Counted from the stretch's first letter, positions 8,229 to 17,938 are shown. The stretch is DNA of 64,000 bases from Rhodospirillales bacterium (GCA_025352565.1 JANXTF010000095.1:20513-84512); one strand, 5' to 3'. A program made the numbers and translations. The notes: generated by a model from the sequence alone, not told the origin.

Positions 8229-9752
8229 CTACATCGTCGCACCCAGCACCCAGGGCGCGAATTCCGCCGCGCCGAAATCGAATGCCTCGCTTTTGGTCTG
8301 CTCGCCCGAGGCCACGCGCAGCATCGTCTCGAAGATGCGCTGGCCGCATTCCTGCACCGTCTCGTCGCCGTCCAGGATCGTGCCGCAGTTCACGTCCATG
8401 TCGTCGGTCATGCGCTGGTACATTGGCGTGTTGGTGGCGAGTTTGATCGAGGGCGCCGGCTTGCAGCCGAACACGCTGCCGCGGCCGGTGGTGAAGCACA
8501 CGAGGTTGGCGCCGCCCGCCACCTGGCCCGTGGCGGCCACCGGGTCGTAACCGGGCGTGTCCATGAACACGAAGCCCTTCCTGCTGACCTGCTCGGCGTA
8601 TTGCACGACTTCCACCAGGTTGGTGCGGCCGGCCTTGGCCATGGCACCGAGCGACTTTTCGAGGATGGTCGTGAGCCCGCCCGCCTTGTTGCCCGGCGAA
8701 GGATTGGCGTTCATCTCGGCCCCCTCCCGCTCGCAGTAACGCTCCCACCAGCGCATCAGCTCCACCAACGTCTCGCCAACCTCGCGCGACACCGCGCGGC
8801 GGGTGAGCAGGTGCTCGGCACCGTAGGTCTCGGGGGTTTCCGACAGGATGACGGTGCCGCCGTGGCGCACCAGAAGATCGCTCGCAGCGCCCAAAGCGGG
8901 GTTGGCCGACACGCCGGAATACCCGTCCGAACCGCCGCATTGCAGCGCCACGGTGAGTTCGCCGGCGGGAACGGTTTCGCGACGCACGTTGTTGGCCTCC
9001 GCCAGCGCCTCGCGCACGAACGCGACGCCGGCGGCCACCGTCTTGCGCGAGCCGCCCATCTCCTGGATGTCCATGGCGCGCAGACGCCCGGCCAGGCGCT
9101 GCTCCTGCATCAGGCCGCCGATCTGGTTCACCTCGCAGCCCAGCCCGAGCACGATGACGGAGGCGAAGTTCACATGCCGCGCGTAGCCGCCGAGCGTGCG
9201 GCGCAGCACCCGCAGCGGTTCGGCCTGCGTCATGCCGCACCCGGTTTTGTGGGTGAGCGCCACCACGCCGTCGACGTTGGGGAAATCGGCCAGCGGATCA
9301 TGGCCGGTGAACGGGTTCTTGCGGAACGCGTCGGCCACCATGTTGGCGACATGGGCGCTGCAATTCACACTGGTGAGGATGCCGATGTAGTTGCGGGTTG
9401 CCACCCGCCCGTCGGGCCGGCGGATGCCCTGGAAGGTGGCGGCCGGCAGGATCATGTCGGTGGGCGTGACGTCCACGCCGAACGCGTAGTCCTTGGCGAA
9501 ATCGCCCATGCCGCAGTTCTGCACATGCACGTGCTGGCCCGCGGCGATGGGCGCGGTCGCGAAACCGATGATCTGGCCGTAGCGCAGGATCGGCTCGCCC
9601 AACGCGATCGGGCGCACCGCCACCTTGTGCCCGGCCGGCACGCGCTCGATCGCGGCCACGCCCTCGGCGACCGGGGTGCCGACCATGAGCGTCGCGCGCG
9701 CGATCGCCACCCCGTCGTCGGGGTGGAGCCGGATCACCGGGGGTTGTGCCAT
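8229..9752 (-). CDS. UxaA/GarD family sugar-acid dehydratase (galactarate or altronate type)
   Basis: A 507-residue enzyme with an N-terminal SAF domain (about residues 1-95) and a UxaA C-terminal domain. Family motifs are visible: GYPRPDGRVATRNYIGIL-like PDGRVATRNYIGIL, NCSAHVANMVA, VVALTHKTGCGM, LQCGGSDGYSGVSANPALG and NPSPGNKAGGLTTILEKSLG. The conserved Cys and His residues bind the catalytic metal. These enzymes remove water from galactarate or altronate. Being second behind an HpcH/HpaI aldolase favours galactarate: GarD would make 5-dehydro-4-deoxyglucarate and the aldolase would cleave it. AGGGGA precedes the ATG at 9752. Confidence 0.87.
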   Translation of the reverse strand: MAQPPVIRLHPDDGVAIARATLMVGTPVAEGVAAIERVPAGHKVAVRPIALGEPILRYGQIIGFATAPIAAGQHVHVQNCGMGDFAKDYAFGVDVTPTDMILPAATFQGIRRPDGRVATRNYIGILTSVNCSAHVANMVADAFRKNPFTGHDPLADFPNVDGVVALTHKTGCGMTQAEPLRVLRRTLGGYARHVNFASVIVLGLGCEVNQIGGLMQEQRLAGRLRAMDIQEMGGSRKTVAAGVAFVREALAEANNVRRETVPAGELTVALQCGGSDGYSGVSANPALGAASDLLVRHGGTVILSETPETYGAEHLLTRRAVSREVGETLVELMRWWERYCEREGAEMNANPSPGNKAGGLTTILEKSLGAMAKAGRTNLVEVVQYAEQVSRKGFVFMDTPGYDPVAATGQVAGGANLVCFTTGRGSVFGCKPAPSIKLATNTPMYQRMTDDMDVNCGTILDGDETVQECGQRIFETMLRVASGEQTKSEAFDFGAAEFAPWVLGATM

Positions 9753-9768
9753 CGGGTGGTCCCCTGCT

Positions 9769-10545
9769 TCAGCCGATATTGCCGGCTTCCTTGCGAACAT
9801 GCCCGACAGCGGCCTTCGCCGCCATCTGCATCAGCCCGCTGTCGTTGGCGATGGTGACCAGGCGGAAGCCCATGCCGATGGCGCGGACCGCGTAGGCCGC
9901 CGTGCCGCAATGGATGCCGGCCTTGATGTTGCGCTTGGACGTCTCGGCCAGCAACTTGTCGTAGATTTTCAGGATTTCCGGCTCCTCGCGGTCCAGGATC
10001 GGCTTCATCCCGTAGGAGAAGCCGAGATCCGAGGGGCCGACATAGATGCCCGCGATGCCGGGGACATCGAGAATGGATTCGATGTTCTCGATCGCCTGTT
10101 TCGTCTCGATCATCGGGATGCACAGCGTCTGATCGTTCGCCGTGGTCTGATAGCCGGTCGCCTCGCCGTACATCGCGGCCCGGATGGGGCCGTTGCTGCG
10201 GGCGCCCATGGGCGGGTATTTGCAGTAGCTGATGAAGGCCTCGGCCTCGGCCCTGGAGTTGATCATCGGGCAGATCACACCCATGGCGCCGCCATCGAGC
10301 GCCTTGCCGATGATGCCCGGTTCGTTCCACGGCACCCGCACCATCGGCGTGACCGGATGGGCCTGCATGGCCTGGAAGCATTGCACCATGGACTGATAGT
10401 CCTGCACGCCATGCTGCATGTCGACGGTGACGGCGTTGAACCCGCACTGCGCCATGACCTCGGCGGAGAAACCCGAAGGGATCGCCAGCCAGCCATTCAC
10501 GACCGCTTTGCCCGAAGCCCAGATTTCCTTGACCTTGTTCGCCAT
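9769..10545 (-). CDS. HpcH/HpaI family aldolase (GarL-like)
   Basis: A 258-residue class II, metal-dependent pyruvate aldolase. Typical motifs are DMQHGVQD (catalytic His and metal region), VRVPWNEPGIIGKALDGGA, a metal-binding ESILDVPGIAGIYVGPSDLG block with its Asp, and an IPMIET metal Glu. The ATG at 10545 follows GGGGAAAC. It is the first gene of a two-gene operon with the UxaA/GarD-type dehydratase, 16 bases apart. The pair fits galactarate/glucarate breakdown to pyruvate and tartronate semialdehyde, as in GarD plus GarL. Relatives act on 4-hydroxy-2-oxo acids of other lengths, so the substrate is inferred from context. Confidence 0.87.
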   Translation of the reverse strand: MANKVKEIWASGKAVVNGWLAIPSGFSAEVMAQCGFNAVTVDMQHGVQDYQSMVQCFQAMQAHPVTPMVRVPWNEPGIIGKALDGGAMGVICPMINSRAEAEAFISYCKYPPMGARSNGPIRAAMYGEATGYQTTANDQTLCIPMIETKQAIENIESILDVPGIAGIYVGPSDLGFSYGMKPILDREEPEILKIYDKLLAETSKRNIKAGIHCGTAAYAVRAIGMGFRLVTIANDSGLMQMAAKAAVGHVRKEAGNIG

Positions 10546-10629
10546 GATATTCGTTTCCCCGTGAACCCAGGCCGACACGCTAAGCGCGGGCCTTGGCTCG
10601 GTCAATTATCGGCGGCACGGAGAGAATGC

Positions 10630-11025
10630 ATGTTCAGCCACGTTGTCCTCGGCGCCAGGGACGTCTCGCGAATGGCCACGTTCTATGACGCGGTGTTCGC
10701 ATGTCTTGGCATCGACCGCGTGTCGGCCGATGCGAATGGCGCATGGGTCGCGTGGCGGCGGCCCGGAACCAACGCTGCCTTCTATGTCGGCCTGCCGTTC
10801 GACGGCCAGCCCGCAACCACTGGGAACGGCAGCATGAACGCCTTCCTCGCGCCCAGCCACGAAACGGTGCGGGCCTCCCACGCGGCGGCGCTGGCCGCGG
10901 GAGGCTCCGACGCAGGCCCGCCGGGAATGCGGCCGCAATACGCCGCCGACTACTATGGCGCCTACATGCGCGATCCCGAGGGCAACAAGCTGCACGTCGT
11001 GCATCGCCAGGGAAACCACCAATGA
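10630..11025 (+). CDS. VOC (glyoxalase/bleomycin-resistance fold) protein
   Basis: A 131-residue single-chain vicinal-oxygen-chelate protein with the usual opening FSHVVLGARDVSRMATFYDAV and the end motif MRDPEGNKLHVVH, whose His and Glu-region residues are typical metal ligands. GGAGAG stands before the ATG. It overlaps the next gene by ATGA and runs divergently from the aldolase operon. VOC proteins include glyoxalases, dioxygenases and epimerases; the reaction here cannot be assigned. Confidence 0.83.
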   Translation: MFSHVVLGARDVSRMATFYDAVFACLGIDRVSADANGAWVAWRRPGTNAAFYVGLPFDGQPATTGNGSMNAFLAPSHETVRASHAAALAAGGSDAGPPGMRPQYAADYYGAYMRDPEGNKLHVVHRQGNHQ

Positions 11026-11765
11026 CCGACAGCGCCACCCCGAACGCCCCAGACGCGATCGACGTGTATTGGGCCGATGGCTTCAACCATGTCGAAGGGT
11101 GGGTGCAGGCCGGATTGCTGCCCTATCTCAAGCATATCGGTCTCTTGCAAAAGACCCTCGGCATCACCGGCGAGGTCGCGGAGATCGGCTGCTTCCACGG
11201 CAAGTTCCTGATCGCCCTGGCGGCACTTCTCGCACCCGGCGGCAAGGCGACGGCGCTCGACGTGTTCGAGGACCAGAACAAGAATCTGGACGGCGCCGGC
11301 GCCGGCAGCCTCGACATGGTCAGGCACAACGTCGCGGCCTATGGGCGTCGTGACGTGGATTATCACTACATCGCTGCCGATAGCAGCGCGCTCACCTCGC
11401 TTGCCAAAATCGAACTGACACGCGACCGCGGGCCATTCCGGCTATTTTCGGTGGATGGCTGCCATACGGTCGAGCACACCCTCGCCGATCTGCAAACGGC
11501 GCAGGAATGCCTGGCGCCCGGCGGCGTCATTATCCTGGACGACTACATGCAGCCACACTGGCCAGGCGTCACCCAGGCGGTCAGCCTGTTCTGCGGCGCG
11601 GTGCCGCGCGTGGCGCCTTTCCTGTACGCGCATCACAAGCTGTTCTTCGTCGGGGTCGGCTGGCACGCGCATTTCCTCGCCGCATGTGTCGCGGGACTGA
11701 AGACATCGGATGCCGCGCGGATGACGACCATGTTCGGCAGCGGCGTGCTGACCGTCTATCCATGA
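11022..11765 (+). CDS. Class I SAM-dependent methyltransferase
   Basis: A 247-residue protein of the Methyltransf_24 type. Motif I reads VAEIGCFHGKF (about residues 50-60), the acidic motif II is TALDVFEDQN, and the VDGCHTVEHTLADL and GGVIILDDY motifs are typical of the family. Members O-methylate small molecules or sugars. It is coupled by ATGA to the VOC gene and converges on the ABC operon with a 14-base gap. Substrate unknown. Confidence 0.82.
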   Translation: MTDSATPNAPDAIDVYWADGFNHVEGWVQAGLLPYLKHIGLLQKTLGITGEVAEIGCFHGKFLIALAALLAPGGKATALDVFEDQNKNLDGAGAGSLDMVRHNVAAYGRRDVDYHYIAADSSALTSLAKIELTRDRGPFRLFSVDGCHTVEHTLADLQTAQECLAPGGVIILDDYMQPHWPGVTQAVSLFCGAVPRVAPFLYAHHKLFFVGVGWHAHFLAACVAGLKTSDAARMTTMFGSGVLTVYP

Positions 11766-11779
11766 CCCGTCGAGGCCCG

Positions 11780-12748
11780 TCAGGGACCGACGGGATGGTG
11801 GCAGGCGGTGCCGTGGCCCGCCGCCTCGCGCCATGCGGGATATTCCACGCGGCACCGTTCGGTCGCCCGCGCGCAGCGGGGATGGAAGTGACAGCCGGGC
11901 GGCGGATCGGCGGCGGACGGTATTTCGCCGATCACGCGCGGCAACACGCCGCGCCGTGACGGGTCGGGGATGGGCGAGGCGTCGCGCAGCATCACGGTGT
12001 AGGGGTGGCGAGGGCGGGAGAATACCTCGACCACCGTGCCCTGCTCCACGATGCGGCCGAGATACATCACCGCCACGCGGGCGCAGAACCAGCGGATGAC
12101 GCTGAGGTCGTGGCTGACGAACACGAACGCCAGCCCGCGGCGGCGCTGCAGCTCTTTCAGCAGCAGCAGCACCTGCGCCTGCACCGACACGTCGAGCGCG
12201 GAGACGGGTTCGTCCGCCACGATCAGTTCGGGCCGCAGCGCGAGCGCGCGCGCGATGCCGACCCGCTGGCGTTGGCCGCCGGAGAATTCGTGCGGGTAGC
12301 GCGTGAGGGCGGCGGGCGGCAAGCCGACCTCGTCGAGCAATGCCGCGGCCTGCTCGGTGGCGGCGCGCCCACTGGCGATGTTGTGAACCCGCAACGGTTC
12401 AGTCAGGCATTGGCCGATGGTGCGGCGCGGGTTCAGCGACGAATACGGGTCCTGGAACACGATCTGCATCCGCCGCCGCAGCGCCACGAGCGCGCGCGGG
12501 CCGGCTTCGCGCACATCCTGGCCAGCGAACACGATGTCGCCGCCATCCGGCTCGATCAGGCGCAGCACGGCGCGGGCGGCGGTGGATTTGCCGCAGCCGG
12601 ATTCTCCCACGAGACCGAACGCCTCCCCTGCCGCCACCTCGAAGTCGAGGCCATCGACGGCGCGGACGACGGTGCGGACCGCGCGCGGGAAACCCCGGGT
12701 CTGGACGAAATATTTCTTCAGCCCGGAGACGCTGAGCAACGCGGTCAT
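11780..12748 (-). CDS. Oligopeptide-type ABC transporter ATP-binding protein (DppF/OppF-like)
   Basis: A 322-residue ATPase, last gene of transporter 1. Walker [11 protein letters not shown]-loop IVFQDPYSSLNPR, signature SGGQRQR, Walker B LIVADEPVSALD and the H-loop SHDLSV are all intact. The C-terminal oligopeptide-ABC extension carries the Cys pattern PPGCHFHPRCARATERC that holds a 4Fe-4S cluster in some family members. It overlaps the upstream permease by ATGA. It powers uptake together with the separate DppD-like ATPase at the head of the operon. Confidence 0.92.
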   Translation of the reverse strand: MTALLSVSGLKKYFVQTRGFPRAVRTVVRAVDGLDFEVAAGEAFGLVGESGCGKSTAARAVLRLIEPDGGDIVFAGQDVREAGPRALVALRRRMQIVFQDPYSSLNPRRTIGQCLTEPLRVHNIASGRAATEQAAALLDEVGLPPAALTRYPHEFSGGQRQRVGIARALALRPELIVADEPVSALDVSVQAQVLLLLKELQRRRGLAFVFVSHDLSVIRWFCARVAVMYLGRIVEQGTVVEVFSRPRHPYTVMLRDASPIPDPSRRGVLPRVIGEIPSAADPPPGCHFHPRCARATERCRVEYPAWREAAGHGTACHHPVGP

Positions 12749-13566
12749 CCGCCCGCCAGCTTCGGGTCGGTCGCGTCGCGCAGGCCGTCGCCCACCATGT
12801 TGAGCCCGAGCACGAGGAGCAGGATGGCGATGCCGGGCCAGATCGACAGCCAAGGCGCGTCGAGGATGGCCTCGAAGCCGTCGCGCATCATGCCGCCCCA
12901 GGTGGGGGTCGGGGGCTTCACGCCCAGGCCGATGAACGACAGCGAGGCTTCGGTGCGAACCGCGGTGGCCATCCACAGGCTCCCCATCACCACCACCTCG
13001 CTCATCAGGTTGGGCATAATGTGTACGAACAACACGCGGGCATGGGAGAAGCCGAGCGCCCTGCCCGCCTCGACGAACGCCCGCTCCTTGAGGCTGAGCA
13101 CCGGCGCGCGGGCGATGCGCGCGAACGGCGCGATGGCGGTGAGCGCGATGGCGACGACGAGGTTCTGCAGGTCGGGCCCGAGCAGCGCCACCACGATGAG
13201 GCCGAGGATGAGGCTGGGGAAGGACAGCATCACGTCCATCACCTGCATCACGAACCGATCCGTGCGGCCGCCGATATAGCCGCTGACCATGCCGATGGTG
13301 CCTCCCACCAGGATCGCGGCGAGGATCGAGGCGACGGCCACAATCAGCGAAATGCGTGCGCCGAACAGGATGCGTGACAGAACGTCGCGGCCGAAGGCGT
13401 CGGTGCCGAGCAGATAGTCGCCCCCCGGCGGTTGCAGCTTGTCGACGATGTTCTGGTCCGACGGGTCATAGGGGGCGAGCCATGGCGCGAACACCGCGCC
13501 GCACACGACGACGGCGCAGAGCAGCACGCCGAGCGCCGTCATGCGGTTGTGCCGCAGCCAGCGCAT
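12745..13566 (-). CDS. Oligopeptide-type ABC transporter permease (DppC/OppC-like)
   Basis: A 273-residue membrane protein with an OppC N-terminal helix, the GTDAFGRDVLSRILFGAR segment typical of this subunit, and the coupling-helix EAA motif EAGRALGFSHARVLFVHIMPN. It ends DGLRDATDPKL, the usual C-terminal motif. It starts at the ATG at 13566, sharing one base with the stop of the DppB-like gene (TGATG) and overlapping the ATPase start by ATGA. Confidence 0.92.
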   Translation of the reverse strand: MRWLRHNRMTALGVLLCAVVVCGAVFAPWLAPYDPSDQNIVDKLQPPGGDYLLGTDAFGRDVLSRILFGARISLIVAVASILAAILVGGTIGMVSGYIGGRTDRFVMQVMDVMLSFPSLILGLIVVALLGPDLQNLVVAIALTAIAPFARIARAPVLSLKERAFVEAGRALGFSHARVLFVHIMPNLMSEVVVMGSLWMATAVRTEASLSFIGLGVKPPTPTWGGMMRDGFEAILDAPWLSIWPGIAILLLVLGLNMVGDGLRDATDPKLAGG

Positions 13567-14507
13567 CACGCCTGTTTCACGCGCGGGTCGATGAACCCAT
13601 AGGCCAGGTCGGTAATCAGGTTCACCAGCACGATCATGAAGCAGTACACCACCATCAAACCTTGCAGCATGGTGTAGTCGCGCTGGTTGAGCGCGGAGAC
13701 GATGATCTTGCCGAGGCCGGGGCGGTTGAACACGATCTCCGTCAGCACCGAGTTGCCGATCAGGATGCCGAAATACAGGCCCACGACGGTGACGACCGGA
13801 AGCCCCGCGTTGCGCAGGCCATGCCGCCACACCACGCGGCGCCAGGGCACGCCCTTGGCGCGGGCGGTGCGCATGTAGTCCTCGCCCAGGACTTGCAGCA
13901 TGGCGCTGCGCGTCACCCGCGTGATGTAGGCCGCCATCACCAGCCCGAGCGTCACCGCCGGCAGCACCAGTTTGGTCAATCGGTCGATCGGATCGGCGAG
14001 GTTTGCGTTGCCGATCACCGGGAATATCCTCCAGTGCAGCGCAAAGGCGAGCAGCAGAAAGACGCCGGAGACGAACACCGGAAACGACAGGCCGATCAGG
14101 CTCAGCACCCGTGCCGCGATGTCGATGGCGCGGTTGCGGTACAGCGCCGCCCACACCCCGGCCGGCACGCCGACGAGCGTGCCGATCAGCACCGCCGCGA
14201 GCGTGAGGTCGATCGTGTGCGGCAGCACCGCCGCCACGTCGGTCAGGATCGGACGGTTGGTCACCATCGACCGGCCGAAATCCCCGGTCAGCGACTGGCC
14301 GATGAACGTCGCGTATTGCCGCCAGATCGGCTGATCCAGCCCCAGCTTCGCATCGAGCGCCGCGACCGCGTCCGGAGTCGCGCGGTCGCCCAGGATCGCC
14401 ACTGCGGGGTCGCCCGGCACGACGCGCACGATCACGAACACCAGCGTCAGCACCGCGAGCAGCGTGGGAATCGCCGCGAGCAGCCGACGCAGCACGTAGA
14501 AGATCAT
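13566..14507 (-). CDS. Oligopeptide-type ABC transporter permease (DppB/OppB-like)
   Basis: A 313-residue membrane protein with the classic N-terminus MIFYVLRRLLAAIPTLLAVL, a PGDPA motif, the coupling EAA region YMRTARAKGVPWRRVVWRHG and the terminal FIDPRVK. It pairs with the DppC-like subunit to form the channel. It starts 4 bases after the binding-protein stop, so translation is likely coupled. Confidence 0.93.
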   Translation of the reverse strand: MIFYVLRRLLAAIPTLLAVLTLVFVIVRVVPGDPAVAILGDRATPDAVAALDAKLGLDQPIWRQYATFIGQSLTGDFGRSMVTNRPILTDVAAVLPHTIDLTLAAVLIGTLVGVPAGVWAALYRNRAIDIAARVLSLIGLSFPVFVSGVFLLLAFALHWRIFPVIGNANLADPIDRLTKLVLPAVTLGLVMAAYITRVTRSAMLQVLGEDYMRTARAKGVPWRRVVWRHGLRNAGLPVVTVVGLYFGILIGNSVLTEIVFNRPGLGKIIVSALNQRDYTMLQGLMVVYCFMIVLVNLITDLAYGFIDPRVKQA

Positions 14508-14511
14508 GCGG

Positions 14512-16068
14512 TCACTTGAAGTGCGTCGCCTCCGTAATGAGCGGCCCCAGCGACAGCGAGCCCTTCAGGTCGTAGCCGTAATCCAGATCGTCCCGCCGCA
14601 CCCAGGCCTGCAACGTCTCCTGCAACGGCACCGCGCAGACCTGGGCGACGATCTTGCGCTGCGCCTCCTGCCAAAGAGCCACCTGCTTCTTCTCGTCCGG
14701 CTCGTGCCGTGCCGCGTCGATCTCGGCATCGGCCGCGTTGCAATGGCTGAAATTGGTCACGCCCGTCGGCGTGCCGACGGTGCTTCGGCTGTGGAAGAAC
14801 TGCGTCAGGTAGATGTCCGCGATCGGGAACCGCGCGGCCGAATAATACACCATGCTGCTCAAATCCTTGCGGATCATCTGATGATAAGTCGCATGCTCCA
14901 CCACCTGGAGATCGAGGATGATCCCCGCCCGCTTCAGCTCGGCCTGCACCACCTGCATCTGCGACAGCATCGACGGCAGCTGCGTATGGACCACCTTCAG
15001 CGTGATCCCGTTCGGATATCCCGCCTCGGTGAGCAGGGCTTTCGCGCGGGCCAGATCGAATTGCGGCAGCCCGTTATCGGCGGTGAAGCCGAGATAGCCG
15101 ACCGGGACCACGCTCTGCCCCTCGCGGGCCACGTCCTTGCCCTGGAACTTCGCCAATTCCGGTCGATTGACCGCATAGGCGATCGCCCGCCGCACCCGCA
15201 CATCGTCCAGCGGCTTCTGGCTCATGTTCAGGCTGAGCGTGGTCAGTTCGCCCGGCTCGAACACGTCCACCACGGCATGCTCGATCTTGCGCGTCCGATC
15301 GACCCAGGTCTGGTCCTGCATGCCGTATTCGAGGTCGATCTCGCCGTTCTGGAACGCGAGGTCGCGCGAGGCATTGGAGGGCAGGAACCGATAGCTGATC
15401 TTCTCGATCTTCGGCGCGCCGCGGAAATAGCCCGGGAACGAGACCAATTCGAGCGACTGATTGGCCGCGATCGAGGCGAACGCGAACGGCCCGGTCCCGA
15501 TCGGCGCCCGCGCGTAATTGTCGCCCAGCTTCTCCACGGCCTTTTTGGAGACGTTGAAGCCGCCGGAGTAGTTGGTCAGCAGCCCGAGCAGGCTCGGCAC
15601 CGTGTCCTTGAGCATGATCCGCACCGTGGCCGGATCGACCGCCTCGACCTTGTCGAACGCCGCGAAATCGGCCGAGAACGCCGACCGCTTCGGGTCCGCC
15701 GCTTTTTGCAGGCTGAACACCACATCCTCGGCCGTCAGCGCGCCATAGTCGCCGTGGAACTTCACGCCTTGCCGCAGATGGAAGGTCCAGACCTTTTTGT
15801 CGGCGCTGCTCTCCCAGCTGGTCGCGAGGTCCGGCTCGATCAGCTGCGGGTCCATGCTGCCCGGCTTGAACCGCACCAGCCCGTTGAACATCCAGACCAC
15901 GACGGTGCGGTCGATGGTGGACACCGCGAAATGCGGGTCGAGCCGGCCCACATCCTGGGCGGCCATGCCGACGGTCAGCGTGGTTTTCGGCGCGGCATGG
16001 GCAGCGGGCGCGAAGGCGACGGGCGCGAAGGCGGCGGCAGCGGCGAGCAACGCGGCCCGGAATGTCAT
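14512..16068 (-). CDS. Oligopeptide-type ABC transporter substrate-binding protein (SBP family 5)
   Basis: A 518-residue periplasmic protein with a signal peptide cleaved near AHA-AP. Family-5 motifs are visible: LTVGMAAQDVGRLDPHF, the block around VWTFHLRQGVKFHGD, ALTAEDVVFSLQ, and DVRVRRAIAYAVNR. AGGGGAA precedes the ATG. It is the second gene of transporter 1 after the DppD-like ATPase, an uncommon order. Ligands of the family include peptides, nickel, opines and sugars; none can be chosen here. Confidence 0.9.
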   Translation of the reverse strand: MTFRAALLAAAAAFAPVAFAPAAHAAPKTTLTVGMAAQDVGRLDPHFAVSTIDRTVVVWMFNGLVRFKPGSMDPQLIEPDLATSWESSADKKVWTFHLRQGVKFHGDYGALTAEDVVFSLQKAADPKRSAFSADFAAFDKVEAVDPATVRIMLKDTVPSLLGLLTNYSGGFNVSKKAVEKLGDNYARAPIGTGPFAFASIAANQSLELVSFPGYFRGAPKIEKISYRFLPSNASRDLAFQNGEIDLEYGMQDQTWVDRTRKIEHAVVDVFEPGELTTLSLNMSQKPLDDVRVRRAIAYAVNRPELAKFQGKDVAREGQSVVPVGYLGFTADNGLPQFDLARAKALLTEAGYPNGITLKVVHTQLPSMLSQMQVVQAELKRAGIILDLQVVEHATYHQMIRKDLSSMVYYSAARFPIADIYLTQFFHSRSTVGTPTGVTNFSHCNAADAEIDAARHEPDEKKQVALWQEAQRKIVAQVCAVPLQETLQAWVRRDDLDYGYDLKGSLSLGPLITEATHFK

Positions 16069-16188
16069 GACGATGTTCCCCTGGTTCCTGTCGGCAGCCT
16101 AGCGCGTGCCGCGCGATTGTGAAGGCGATCAATGCGGGGTGCCGTCGGTCTGAGAACCTTGGCGCGTCATGGGGGCGGCTGGCCTCCG

Positions 16189-17199
16189 TCAGCCTCCGGT
16201 CGCCACATGGCCCCGGGTCGCGACATGGCCCCCGGTCGCCACGTGGCATCGTGCCGAATGACCGGCCGCGACCGCCGCCAGCACCTGCGGCGCGTCGCAG
16301 CCGGGTTGGACCGAAGGGCAGCGGGGCGCGAAACGGCAGCCGGTCGGCATGGCGTCCAGGCCGGGCACCCGCCCGGGGATCGCCAGCAATTCCTGGTCGT
16401 CCAGGTCCATGCGCGGAATGGCTGCGAACAAGGCGCGCGTGTAGGGGTGCGCGGGGCGGGCGAAGATGGCGTCGACGCCGGCCTGCTCGACGATCTGGCC
16501 GGCATACATCACCGCCACGCGGTCGGCGATCTGCGCCACCACGCCCATGTTGTGGGTGATGAACAGCACCGCCATGCCGTGGCGCGCGCGCAGGTCGGCG
16601 AGCAATCCCAGCACCTGGGCCTGGATGGTGACGTCGAGCGCCGTGGTGGGCTCGTCGGCCAACAGCAGCGCGGGCTCGCAGGCAAGCGCGATGGCGATCA
16701 TCACGCGCTGGCGCATCCCGCCGCTGAACTGGTGCGGATAGTCGTGGAAGCGGCTCGCGGCCGAGGGAATCTTCACTTCCTCCAGCATCGCCAACGCCTT
16801 GGCGGCAGCGGCGGCGCGCGACAGGCCACGGTGCAGCAGCAGCGCCTCCATGACCTGGGCACCAACCGTCATCACCGGGTTGAGGCTGGTCATCGGCTCC
16901 TGGAAGATCATCGCCATGCGGCCGCCGCGCAATCTGTCCATGCCGGATTCGGGCAGGTCCGCGATGTCGGCGCCGTCGAGCAGCACGCGGCCGCTGACCC
17001 GCCCCGGCGGGGGCACGAGGCCCATCACGGACAGCGCCGTCATCGACTTGCCGCAGCCGCTTTCACCCACCAGCGCCAGCGTCTCGCCGCGCCGGACCTC
17101 GAGCGAGACGCCATCGACGGCCGCGTGCCATGCCGGGCCGATGCGGAACTCGGTCCGCAACCCGTCCAGCCGCAACACGATTTCATCGTCAGGGTCCAT
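16189..17199 (-). CDS. Oligopeptide-type ABC transporter ATP-binding protein (DppD/OppD-like) with a repeat tail
   Basis: A 336-residue ATPase, first gene of transporter 1. Walker [10 protein letters not shown], signature SGGMRQR, Walker [13 protein letters not shown] and the H-loop ITHNMGV are intact, and the oligopeptide-ABC C-terminal Cys pattern [17 protein letters not shown] is present. The last 18 residues are three copies of a six-residue unit (GHVAT plus G or R) encoded by an 18-bp tandem repeat. Related ATPases normally end just after the Cys-rich region, so the tail is an added extension. About 120 bases separate it from the binding protein. Confidence 0.9.
   Translation of the reverse strand: MDPDDEIVLRLDGLRTEFRIGPAWHAAVDGVSLEVRRGETLALVGESGCGKSMTALSVMGLVPPPGRVSGRVLLDGADIADLPESGMDRLRGGRMAMIFQEPMTSLNPVMTVGAQVMEALLLHRGLSRAAAAAKALAMLEEVKIPSAASRFHDYPHQFSGGMRQRVMIAIALACEPALLLADEPTTALDVTIQAQVLGLLADLRARHGMAVLFITHNMGVVAQIADRVAVMYAGQIVEQAGVDAIFARPAHPYTRALFAAIPRMDLDDQELLAIPGRVPGLDAMPTGCRFAPRCPSVQPGCDAPQVLAAVAAGHSARCHVATGGHVATRGHVATGG
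16197..16250. repeat. Three-copy 18-bp tandem repeat at the 3' end of an ABC ATPase gene
   Basis: Units at 16197-16214 (CGGTCGCCACATGGCCCC), 16215-16232 and 16233-16250. Units 1 and 2 differ at two bases and unit 3 is more diverged. As 18 is a multiple of three the repeat stays in frame and encodes a repeated GHVAT-(G/R) tail on the minus-strand gene. Confidence 0.85.
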
Positions 17200-17240
17200 G
17201 CCTTGCCAGCGTGCGGCGGGCGGGCCAAAGGTGCAACCGC

Positions 17241-17879
17241 ATGTTCAAAGACCCCGCGTCCGGCGCCAAGGAGCTTGGCGCCAAGCCCGACATCCATCGA
17301 ACCGCATCGGTTCGCGCGACCATTTTCGGGCGGTTCTGCGAGGTGGGCGCGCGCACCAAGATCGCGGAAAGCGCATTGGGCGATTACAGCTACGTGGTGA
17401 ACGACAGCGACATCATCTACGCCACCATCGGCAAGTTCTGCTCGATCGCGGCCCAGACGCGAATCAATCCCGGCAACCATCCGCTGGACCGCGTGGCGTT
17501 GAACCATTTCACCTACCGGTCGAGCGCCTACGGGCTCGGCGCGGACGATCCGGCGTTCTTCGAGTGGCGGCGGGCGAGCCCGGTGGTGCTGGGGCATGAC
17601 GTGTGGGTCGGTCACGGCGCGACGATTCTGCCGGGCATCACCATCGGCAACGGGGCCGCGATCGGCGCGGGCGCCGTGGTCAGCCGCGATGTTCCGGCAT
17701 TCGCGATCGTGCTCGGCGTGCCGGCCCGGCTGCACCGTTATCGGTTTCCGCCCGAGGAGGTGGACGCGTTGCAGCGCATCGCATGGTGGGACTGGCCGCA
17801 CGAGAAGCTGGGGGCGGCGATGGCGGATTTCCGCACGCTCGGCGCCACGGCATTCTGCCGCAAACACGATCCGGAGTGA
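17241..17879 (+). CDS. Hexapeptide-repeat (left-handed beta-helix) acyltransferase
   Basis: A 212-residue transferase of the LbetaH/XAT type. Imperfect hexapeptides run from about residue 18 ([18 protein letters not shown]) and again in [31 protein letters not shown], with a loop containing NPGNHPLDR and a His likely to be catalytic. The order of blocks resembles the hexapeptide transferases found beside phosphonate genes, but no phosphonate gene lies here. It runs divergently from the DppD-like ATPase with 41 bases between starts. Acceptor unknown. Confidence 0.8.
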   Translation: MFKDPASGAKELGAKPDIHRTASVRATIFGRFCEVGARTKIAESALGDYSYVVNDSDIIYATIGKFCSIAAQTRINPGNHPLDRVALNHFTYRSSAYGLGADDPAFFEWRRASPVVLGHDVWVGHGATILPGITIGNGAAIGAGAVVSRDVPAFAIVLGVPARLHRYRFPPEEVDALQRIAWWDWPHEKLGAAMADFRTLGATAFCRKHDPE

Positions 17880-17938
17880 TCGACCGCATCCATTCGGGCG
17901 GAGGGAACGTTGTGTCGGCACAACTCATCGAGGTTTTC

